DNA of 64,000 nucleotides from Corylus avellana (Eukaryota; Streptophyta; Magnoliopsida; Fagales; Betulaceae), in assembly GCF_901000735.1 (NCBI RefSeq), contig NC_081541.1, forward strand, positions 38,589,142-38,653,141. The letters are read 5' to 3'. The translations under genes were made by a program, and so were the position numbers. The notes under the pieces are model-generated. The model was not told the DNA's origin and ran no database searches. It worked only from the letters and a program-made list of their open reading frames with translations. This document shows, one piece after another, positions 48,951-60,900 of this stretch; the first letter of the stretch is position 1; every line of letters begins with the position of its first letter.

Positions 48951-51900
48951 AATCAATATCAATCCTTTTGACCATGTTGGGATTTCTTAAAATTTGTGTT
49001 TCTTCATGCGTTAAGCTGGTCACTGCTTTTCTAGATAAACAGCCCGTGGTGTAGGTTGAACTGATTGTATACTTGAGTGCGTTGCGATTTTGCTTCCATG
49101 GTACCTTGTTTTGAGGAATGGCTACCTGGTTTGCTTTTTGGCCATTTGGGGGTGATTTTTTAGTTTTATTTCTTTATTTCTTTCTTTATTTATTTATTTT
49201 TTATTTTTTAATTTTAATTTTTTTTTATTAGAGGTATTTTTTGTCATTGGGGGATATTGACAACTGTTTGGTAGTTTGGAGGAAACATTGTTCAGATTGA
49301 AAGTTTAAGGAGGATATTGTCAATTGAGTGGTAGTTTGAGGGGAGTATGTGAACTCTCCCCCCAAAAAAAGAAAAGAGAAATGCTACATGTACTTTCACT
49401 GCCATTGATGTATCATATACAAATTAGCCCGTTCAAAATTCAATAATGATTTTCACTGCCACATTAGGAAGTAAGTACTTGGAAGTACATGTAGCATTTC
49501 TAAAAAAAAATCATCACATTGGTAGTATCAAAACACCAGCGGGTGGGATACAGTTTTTTTAGATGTTGTGTATGGTTTCTTGTATATTACTATTTATAAC
49601 ATTGTTGTTGATATCATATGCTGCTTACCATGCTTAAATGTTTCTACTTATTTGTTAAGTTAAATTTTCTTTGCACTTTCTTTTATTAGAAAATTGAACA
49701 ATTTTTAAATTGTAAATTGTATTTCCCCACCCTAAACTATGAGGTCTGTTGTGATGTCCCTCTCAAATCTTAAATTTGAGCGATTAGCCTCCTAGACTAT
49801 AGGTCTGCAGTATCTCCCTACTGTTAAAGTTTCTCCAATTTCTGTTATATTCAACCATAAAATTCATGTGTTTATCTCATTATCTGACGAGCTTGTATCA
49901 ATTTTTCTTTTTCTTTCATATCATTATGTGATAAGCATATGAGTATTAAGATTAAATATATTGAAAATTGGGAAAATTTTCAATAGTTTGGGACATAGTA
50001 ACTAATCATATAATTGAAGAGTTTGATTACTCAAATTTAAAGTTTAGAGGGAACATTTTAAATGACACAATAGGTTAAATTGGAAAAGTACAATGTGCCT
50101 ACATTTCGAAGTTGTTGATACAAATGAATGCCCCTCAGTATCTCTAAGTCCTAGGTCTCCAATTTAAAATAGTGTAAATTATTTTTTGGGAAAATTACAG
50201 TTTACCCCCTCAAAGTTGACAGCGTTTTTCAATTCGAACATCAAAGTTTCAATTTTTGCAATCCACCCCCACAAAGTTTCATTTTTTTCAATTCGACCAA
50301 TATTATCCCAAAATTCCCATATTGCCCCTGATTTTTTATTTTTTTTTATGAAAAAAAAAAAAAATTGGGGGTGCAAAAATGGCCAGATGGGCAAAGGAGC
50401 CACCCTGATTTTTTTTTTAAAATTTTTTTTTATAAAAAATAAAAAAATAAAAATTAGGGGCAATATGGGAAGTTTTGGATACAATTGGTTAAATTGCAAA
50501 AATTTGGAACTTTGGGGAGGTGGATTGCAAAAATTAAAACTTTGGTGTTCGAATTGAAAAACGCTGTCAACTTTGGGGGGGTAAACTGTAATTTTTCCTT
50601 ATTTTTTTTTTAAGATATAGTTTTCCAATTTTTCTTATTACAAGCAATTGCTTTTTCATCATCGATCATTTTTACTGGAATAGTGGCTACATGTATTGCT
50701 AGTTAGCTATTTTATTCTTTAACCTAGTTGGTCTTGTATGCCCTTACGATATAGCCATTTAGTCTAATGATTTACTTGGTCCTTCTTTGTGAGGATTGTA
50801 ACAAAAATAATGCTTCCTCTTATATTTTGCAGGCAAAGATATGAGAATTATTGTCTTTGCTTTCCGCCCTAGAACGAAGCAGGTAAATTTCACTGCCAGT
50901 TCGTACTGTATTCGATTTACTATGTTTGATGTGCAATTTTTCAATATATTTACTTTAAACCTTGTTTTTATATTTTTAGTAAAATTTCAATTATTAATTA
51001 CCAAGGAATGAACAAATAATATGTAAGAGGTACCCACAACGGGTTCCTGAAATGTGTCTGATTTAGATGACATCTTAAAAGACAAGTAGATAGCTCATAG
51101 GAAAGGTTCCATTAGCTTAGGAAAGAATGATTGGGTTTTACTTTTTAAATGTTACTGCATATTTGGGTTTGATGTGCCTGAGCTTAACACCACCTTCAAA
51201 AAGGGAAGTTGCTAAATGGAATGCATTTTAAGTTCTTCTATATCAAGGGAATTCCTGAAATTCAAGATTCTGCACTTGCACAATTATTTTATCTTCCAAA
51301 GTTGACTTTAAATTGGGAAAACTTTAATCCAACTCCAAATGCAATTACACCTTTGGTTTTTTGACAATAACGACAATAAGGAAATGGGGGAGGGATGATA
51401 GTAAGGTGAGGCTCTACTGTTGGTATGAATGAAGCATGCAATGATGGATTTCATAAAATCTTCAAAGAAAGGAGATGAGATGAGGCTAATGTCATCAAAT
51501 GGATTAAAGAAAGAGAAGGATCTCGGTGATACCTTAATTTCATGGATAAAGTGCTTCATCTATACTCCTGGGTGCCCTAACTCGGACTTGGACTCAAGAG
51601 TATGAAGAGGGGCTATGACTGAGGGATTTTGTGATTAGTTCTCTGTCTCTCTCTCTGTCTCTGTCTCTCTCTCCCCCACCCCACCCAAACAACCCCCCAC
51701 CCTTTTTCTTCCCCTTCATTTTTTTAATTCAAAATCTACTCATTGAAAACAAAAGTCAATACTGGGAATGCATTAGATTAATCAACTAAATTCCTTGGCA
51801 CAATAACGTGTTGCATTTAGGAAAGAAGGATTCAGACTGCTGAGATGGAGTTTGATATTTTTAAATAACTTTCTCTGAAGTGTGGGGTTGATAATGGATT

Positions 51901-54900
51901 ACCAGAAACACCTAACATGCTTAGACAGCATGTTTAGAAAAGCATTCATTTGGAGATGATGATAGGATTACTATTTGAAATGATTGAAGTTTTTTTCGGA
52001 GAGCTTTGTGTATCATTTCACTATGAAGGATGTAGAGCACGTTTTCTTGTGGTGCTTTAGAAGCTATGTCAGGGAGGGTCACATGCAAATCATACTCTAT
52101 GAGTTAATTTATTAAGTGTTTATATGGTGAAATCCGGGGAAACAGTAATGGATCAGTGGGGTCCAATTTAGTTTAACATCATATATCATGAAACTCTAAA
52201 ATATGTCTAGCTGAGGTGCATTTGAAGTTTGCTTCAGGAGTCACATATTTTAAGTCTATCCAAAATTCAGTTCATATCAGATGTTAATAAAAAGAATGGT
52301 ATTGGGAATGCGAGTTAGGGAAGATGTTAGATGCAAGTGGATCAGTGCTTACCCAAGATTGCTATATTTATTATCTCGTTTGTTACAAAATTATTGAGAA
52401 GTTTATGAACAGCAAATTTTCACGCGTCAGTAAATGGTTTTTCCAGTTAATGTTTTTCTTCTTTTTGTCTTCAATTCTACATTTTAGTGTTAACTTTGTA
52501 GTTATAACAGTACTTATTTCTAACTAGGCATTTCTCCTGTATACTCCATATGTACCTGAGTAGTACTATTCACTTTTAATGATATTTTGATTATAAAAAA
52601 AAAAATAATAATTATGCCAGTACCCGGGAGTAATTTAAGCCATGATGGGTTATTATTAATCATTCATGTAGAATGCTGTAAGTTGCTTCTTGCATGTCGT
52701 ATGATTTTTTAATCTTACAGAGACGTGCAGTATTTGATGCATTACTGAGGTGTACTAAGCCATCAAGTCTATGGGATCTTTATGCTTTTGTTTGTGGACC
52801 TTCTAAATTCAACAATACTGACCCAAAGGTGCGGTTACTAAATGAGTATTTTCGGCTTCTTGGAAAAGGCTCCTACCGTGCATCAATGAGTATGATTGAG
52901 AGTGGGTCATTCCTATTGTCCAATGACATGTGGAGAATAAGTAGCATAAATTCCAACTATAACATGTGCCAAAGTTATCCATTTGCCTTGATTGTGCCAG
53001 GAGGCATTAGGTAAGACAGCTAGATCTATACTTACTGACTTCTCTCTGAAATTTTTTCAAGGTTGATAAAGTTCACTTCATTTTGATACTGGGATTGTGA
53101 ATGTAATAAATTTGCGTTGCCATTGATGCTAGTGATGAAGAAGTGATTCAGGCTTCAACCTTTCGTGCAAGATGCCGATTGCCTGTAGTTTCATGGTGTC
53201 ATCCCGGTATGCAACAAATCTTCTTTGTGTTCTTTTGTTTGTCATGACTTACTTATGTTTTGCTATACTTGATGAGTTACAGGAACTGGAGCTGTACTTG
53301 CACGTTCCTCCCAACCATTAGTTGGTCTCATGATGAATATGAGGAGGTAATGTGAAATATATGTCAAATGCCCCAAAATCCAGAAGAAGAAAATGGAAAC
53401 AGAACAAAAAAAGAAAAAAGAGAAAACACACACACGCACACAGAAAAGACAGTGCAGATCAAAAACGATGTTACATTTATGGTGTTTGAAGTGTTACATT
53501 TTGTGTTTGATCCATATGCCTCTTGTTGAACTTACATGGATTCACATCTATGCATTTGTCTGCAGCAACACTGATGAAAAGCTTGTTGCCGCACTTTGTT
53601 CCCAACTTTCTGGTTTAAGGGGGGAGCGGAGGTAGGTGTATAAAATTTCTTCCCTCTATTTGTTCTTTGTTGTTGTTGTTGTTGCTATATCATTATTATT
53701 TAGTATTACTATTACTCTTATTGTAATATCTTTACGATGCTATGGCTCTCTTATTCTTTCTTGACCTTTCTTTCTTAATTTCTTCGGAAGTATTGACATC
53801 TACTTCCTAATGTAATAGTGCTGCTCTACATAATATTATCCAAAGCAACGTTTTTTCCCCTTCAGTCCATATGATGCAAAACTTTCTGTTTAAATGCCAC
53901 TCTATTTTCTACTGTCTACAATATTGCAATGACGAAGCTTGTGCGTAGTAGTTCAATTATTTATTTATTTATTTTTATAAGCAATTCAATTCCTTTAAAA
54001 GTGCAAAGAGATGCAACCCTAGTACACAAAAAGTATACAAGATAAACCCCTAATATAGAGACATAGTTTAATTATTTAACTACTGCATGATTGAATATAA
54101 TCTGAATATGAAGTGTAGAACCCTCAAAGATTTGCATGCATGTTATTACTTCTTTGTGTTACGTTAATAATTAGTCGTAATTGTTGACTTATGATGCTTA
54201 TTTCTTCTATAATGGGGGTTTCAATAGATAAAGAAGAAAAAGGCTCTACAATTCTTTCTTTTTTTGGGTTAAGATTGATCGATTTTGTTTTTTTTTTTCT
54301 TTTTTTACAAAGGAAGCTATATATTGCTGATGCAAGACCTAGGAAAAATGCTTTGGCAAATGGGGCTATGGGAGGTGGCTCAGAGTCATCGTCAAATTAT
54401 TTCCAATCTGAGGTCTCTCTATGGCTTGTGCTGTCAGATTGTCAACCTCTTGGTCATAAAATTTGAATTCATATTATTTAACAGCACGATGTTTCCTTTT
54501 TGTCATTTTCATCAGATAGTTTTCTTTGGGATAGACAACATACATGCAATGAGGGATAGTCTGGCTCGACTAAGAGACTACTTAGACACTTATGGTGCCT
54601 CTTCCTCAGACGGAATGTCATCATTCTTGGTTAGTCTCCAAATTTTATATAGATCCTGACTGCTATATTAATGATAGACTAATGTTAATTAATAGGTTTG
54701 TTTGGAAGAGAAGTCCATTTCTAGAGATAGGATATACTGTTGTTTGAATTTATTGATGAAGGCTATTCTAGTTGATCCTTTATGATGTTAGCATTGAAGC
54801 TGTTCGATATGTTCAAAATTTAAAAGTTCGCTTTGGACCTTGGCATTGTATATAAGCAAGGAGTGTTTTTACATCTCCAAAGTCATCAAATCAATGTGGT

Positions 54901-57900
54901 TGCTATAGTTTCCATTTCAATATAGGATAGTAGAAAATTAATATCATATGGTTGTGTTGTAACATCTCTTACTCCCTCTCTTCAAGTAAGGTTGACTGCA
55001 GGTTATCGTGATAAGTAGCGATAATGTGGATCACTTGAAAGGGTTTATGATGTCTGAAAGTCGTAAACCTTCTTAAGACCTATGAAATGGAGATAATCTT
55101 ATAATTCACTTTCGTCAAACCTTTTAATTGATGTCATCCTGTGACTTATTAATGAGTTTTTCTAAAATGTCTTGTTTGTAATGGCTGAGAGTATCTGATA
55201 CTAATGTTATTGACAGAGACATGGTGGATGGACTTGGGGTGGAGGCAACCTCAGCAGTATGTCTGCTTCAGTATCAACCCTTGGTGATAGTGGTTGGTTG
55301 ATACATGTTCAGAATGTCTTGGCTGGTTCTGCTTGGATTGCTGCACGTGTAGCTTTGGAGTCAGCTTCAGTGCTTATACATTGCAGGTGATTGCTTTATG
55401 CCAATTTAAATGTCTTGCTTTCTCTTTTGAGATGTCCCAAAATATATATTCACTTTTTTAAAGTTGAAGTTTCGGGCCCTGTTTGGTAAAGTTTTGCAGA
55501 ACACTTTTTACTTTTAAATATTGAATGACACTTTTAAAACAATAGTTATCCAAACAAGTTTTCAGATGAGGTTCCTACCACTAACACTCTTTTCAAAACA
55601 AAATACAAAACACTTTTCAGAAAACAAAACACGTTTTAGAGTATGTCTATAGGGAGGTGGTGAGAAGTTTATGGGGGTGTCTACATATGGATTGGTGTTA
55701 TTTAGGGGTGAGAGGAGCTTTTGGAGGGATTTTTGCTAATGTGGGATGAAAATGTGGTGGAAAAGGTGGACGGAATGCGTGGGGCGATTCTCCATTGTGT
55801 GTTCCTTCAGAAATGTTTGTATTGATTTTGAGTGGGCACTTGCAGGGGTTTATGGTCCTAATAATGACATTGACAGGAGAATGCTTTGGGTTGAATTGGC
55901 TGGAATTATGAACTGGTGGGAGAAGCCATGGTGTATTGGGAGAGATTTTAATGCTATTCAATATCCGAGTGAGAGATCATGAGATACCTGCCATTCTGTA
56001 TCCATGATGGAATTTTCAGATTTACACTTGAACATGGCCTTATGGACATCCCACTTGTGGGTAGACAATTTATGTGGTCTAATAATCATGAGAATGAATC
56101 TAGGTCAAGAATTTATAGGTTTTATCTTTCTCCTTATTGGGAAAAACAGTTTCAAAGAAGACTTCCTAGACTTATGTTAGATCATTGTCCTCTGTTGCTC
56201 TCGATTGTGGGGTTGCGAGTAGGAGAAGTTGGTATTTTAAGTTTGAGAATTTGTGGTTGAAGTTAGAGGGTTTTGTGGAGCAAGTTTAGTATGGTGGAAG
56301 TCTTACAATTTTCAGGGCTCTCCTAGCTATGCGTTGACATGTAAATTGAGAGCTTTGAAAAATGGAATGAAGAGATCTTTGGTGATGTTGGGAAGAGGAG
56401 AAAGGAGTTAGTGGATGGTATTCAAGAGCTTGATATTATTGCTGAAGCTCAATCGTTGGTTAAGGAGGAAAGGCAGAGAAAGGAGGAATATTCTAGGGAT
56501 TTGGGGAGGCTGCTTTTTTATGAAGAAATGAGTTGGAGGCAGAAATTTAGGGCGCTGTGGTTGAAAGAGGGTGATAAGAATACAAAGTTATTTCACCAGT
56601 TGGCAAATTATAATTAAATACATAATATTGTGGATGCTTTAGTTGTTAATGGGTCATTATCTTTAGATCTACGGAATTAAGGGAGCACGCACGTAGTGTA
56701 GTTTTATTCTCAACTCTACTCAAAATAGTTTAACTGGAAGCCAAAGTTGGATGGCCTGTCTGTTAATCTCATTAGTGAAGATTAGGGTTCTTGGTTGGAA
56801 AGAGAATTTGAGGAGAGTGAGGTTTATGAAGTGATGAGAGATCTGAATGGAGATAAGGCTCCGGGCCTCAGGGCTTTTAATTTTTTTTCTTCCAGCAATG
56901 TTGGGAGGTTCTAAAAGAGGATATAATTGCAATATTCAAGGAGTTTCATGGTAGAGGAGACTTTGAAAAGAGCTTAAATGCAACTTTTATATCTCTAATT
57001 CCTAAGAAAGCTGGTGTCATGGATATTAAGGACTGACATCCTATAAGTTTAGTAGGTGGTATGTATAAATCTAAGGTACTAGCAAATAGGTTGAAAATGT
57101 TGTTGGTGAATATCATTACAAATTCACAAGATGCGTTTGTCAGGGGGAGACATATATTGGATTCACAGTGTTGATTGCTAATGAATGTATTGATAGTTGA
57201 ATTCAATCAGGGGTCCCTGGCTTGTTGTGTAAATTGGACTTAAGGAAGGCTTACGACCATGTGAATTGGAAGTTTATGTTGTATTCATGAAGGTAAGGTT
57301 TTGGGGAGAAATGAAAAGTTTGGATAGCATAGTGTGTATCTACAGTGTGATTCTTCGTTCTTGTTAATGATGTTCCCTCTAGATTCTTTAGTCGTTCTCG
57401 TGTTAGAGAGATCCATTATCTCATCTTTTATTTGTGGTTGTTATGAAGGCACTATGGAAGACGATGTCGGCCATAATGGAGGACTATTATTAGTCTTTCG
57501 GTGGGTTTGAGGAATAATGAAGATTTTGCAATGTCTCATCATTGATTTTTTGTGAGGCCTATAGTGAACAACTCTGCAATTTGTGTTGTCTCTTTTTATG
57601 TTTCGAAGCGTTGTCGGGATTGAAGATTAATCTATCTAAAAGATTATTCTGGTCAGTGAAGTGGTTGATGTAGATCATTTGGCTTAATGTATTTGGGTGT
57701 AGGGTAGCTTGGTTACTGATGAAGTATTTGGGTCTTCCTTAGGGAGCACCTTATAAATCTACTTCTATTTGGAGTGCCATCATAAAAAAATGGAAAAGGT
57801 GTTTGTCTGGTTGGAAGAGGCTGTATTTTTCAATAGGAGGGAGGTTGACTTTGATTAAAAGTACATTGTCCAATTTGCCGACGTACTATTTGTCTCTGTG

Positions 57901-60900
57901 CTCCATTCCGATTGTTGTGGCTAAACGGTTAGAAGTACTTTAACGTGATTTTTTATGGGGAGGTATAAATGATGAGGTTAAGTTTTATTAGTAGATTGGT
58001 TGAAGGTTTGTTCTCCAAAGCAAATGGCTGATCTTGGGGGTAAGAAATTTGATTTAGTTTAACCAAGCTCTTTTGGGCATATGGTTATGCAGTTTTGCTA
58101 CGGAGAGGGACACTCTATGGAGATCGGTGGTGGATGCAAAATTTGGTAGTACCAATGAAGGTTGGTGTTTTAAGAAGGTATTGGGACCCTTTGGAGTTAG
58201 AGTGTGGAAGCATATTAGGAGAGGGTGGAGAGTTTTTTCGAGTTTTGTTAGATATAAAGTGGGAGATGGAACCAAGATAAGGTTCTGGTATGATTTATGG
58301 TGTGGGGACCAATCATTTTTTTTTTTATAAATAAAAGTCATTGTATAAAAAGCACAAGGGGCACAACCCATGTACACAGGAAGTATACAAAAGAGCCCAC
58401 TACACGAGCTTTAAACTGAAAAGGACGCACATAGATCTATAAACTCCGTAAGCGTTGAAGCTTGCGAAGAAGACCCCATGACCCTCCAAGAGTAGAGTAT
58501 TTGGAGCACCCTTTTCTTCAATTCTATAATTCCCATTTCACGATCCTCAAAGCTCCGCTCATTCCTTTCTCTCCATAATGACCACATTACACACAAAGGA
58601 GCCATCCTCCAAATGTGCATGGCTGTCCGCTTTCCCCTTTGCCCTCTCCAACTTCCCAAGCATTCCTTCAAACTCCCCGGCATCACCCACGTTATACCAA
58701 ATAGTTGGAGAATCATGTTCCATACCTCAACAGCAGTTTCACAATGCACTGAAAGGTGATCAATGGATTCGCCACTCTTCTTGCACATACAACACCATTC
58801 CGTCACAATGATGTTCTTCTTTCGTAGGTTGTCCAATGTTAAAATTTTCTCCATAACCGCCGTCCATGAGAAAAAAGCCACCCTTGGAGGAACTTTACTC
58901 TTCCAAATAAGCTTCCACGACCATCCACCGGGGCTGAATTTAACTTTACCTTATAAAAAGACTTCACCTCAAAAAATTTTCTCTTCGAGGGAATCCAACA
59001 AATTTTATCGACCCCACCTTGCCTTACTTGTTGGGAATACAGCAATTAGAAGAATCTCGAAACCTCCTCCAATTCCCAATCGTGAGCAGGTCGAATAAAT
59101 CTAACTTTCCAATAGATAGCTCCATTTACCCTCTCCATATTCTCCTCTACCCATGCCTCCTTTCCACATGCGATATTAAATAAGGCGGGAAACAAATTCT
59201 GTAGTGATGCCTCCCCACACCACACATCTTGCCAAAACAACACACGAGACCCGGTTCCTACCTCAAATCGCACATGTTGCTTAAACTCATCCCACCCCCT
59301 TCGGATACTTTTCCAAGTCCCACCCCATATGACCCTCCTACCTCCTTGGTACACCAATCACCCCTCATCACCTCATATTTTGTCTCCACTAATTTCCTCC
59401 ACCATGCATCTCGTTCATATTGAAGGAATCATTTCCAGAGTTGTTTAATTTGGTTATTATAAGGAGGCGTGGGTGGTGGATCATTGACATTTTTCTGATG
59501 GCAATATTCAGTGGAATTTATCTTTTATCATACCTGTGCAAGATTGGGAAGTAGAATTGGTGACCAAGTTTTTTTTAAAAAAACAAAATGAGACAAGGTG
59601 AGGCGGATATTATTTGGTGGATATCATCTAAGAGGTGGAAGTTTGAAGTTCAATCGCTTTAGCAAAGGTTATCCACTCTGACTAGTTCATCATTTCCATG
59701 GAAGACTTTTTGCAAAGTCAATGTTCTATCGAGGGTGAGTTTCTTTGTTTGGATATAGCTGCTCTTGGGAAGATTCTGACTTTGGATAGCCTGAGAAAGA
59801 GAAGTCATAATGGTGGATTGGTTTATCATGTTTAAAAGGAGGGGAGAATCCATAGATCATCTTTTTTCTCCATTGTGACTTTGCAAGAGAATTGTGGACC
59901 TCGCTTTTTAGCCTTTTCGGAGTAGAATGAGTCATGCCTGGAAGGATGATAAATTTGTTGGATTGTTGGAGAGGTTAGGTGGAGAAGTCGTTCCGTTTTA
60001 GATGTTTGGAGGATTTCCCCTTTGTACTTAATGTGGTGTATATAGAGAGAGCAAATGTGAGGTGTTTTGGCGATCGCGAGATTTTGGTGGTAGAGCTAAA
60101 TAACTCTTGGTCAAATTGCTTCATACACAGACGGGTAGCTTTTGATGTTGTAGTTTTTTGTTCTTTTTCTCTTTAAAAGGGTTTTTCTCTTGTATACTTC
60201 ATGTGTACTAGAGCTGTGCATTTTTGTGCTTTTAATGAAATGCATTACTTTATTTATTTTTTTTTTTTTTAAGAAAAAAAAAAAAAAAAAGACACTTTTT
60301 AAAAACTTACCCTACCTTTATATAAAAATGTTTTGAAAACACGTGAAGTTTTTTTAAAAGAAGTGAAAACAAAGCTCAGTTTGTCAAATATGCACAATAA
60401 CAACTAGAGGCTGGCCTTATTACTTATACAAAATTTAAAAATTAAAAGTGGAGGCCGGCCTCCATTTGGTGATGTTGTCTTCCACTAGAGGTGGGTTTCC
60501 CTTTCCCACCTACCCCGGTAGAGGGTGGACCTCCACTACCACAGAGGGCATCGGTGGTAGAACTCTACCCTCTCCACCCTTTGTAGTGGTGGACTGCGCA
60601 GGGGTGAGTGAAACACCACCCTTCTTTGCAGGTGGATACGGGGGTAGTGTACCCCCTTTGTGCATTTCGTCAGGCCCCCTAGTGGGCCAGGGGATGGGTG
60701 GGGGGGGAGTGGCGGCCTGATTGACAGGGTGTGGCAGTCACCACCCGTGGAGGCCAGCCTCTCCTCTAATGGGCAATTTTTTTTTTTTTGCTTTTTGTTT
60801 CTTTTATGTTTTGGAAAATTATTTTTTGAATTAAATCAAAACACTTTTCAGAAACATTTTTTAGTTATCCAAACAAGTTTCTAGATGTGATCGCTAGAGA

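Noticed and set aside
60448..60720. Gly/Pro-rich 90-codon frame
   Set aside because: It is the GC-rich core of the hAT-like foldback element. The inverse strand is equally open and there is no start context.
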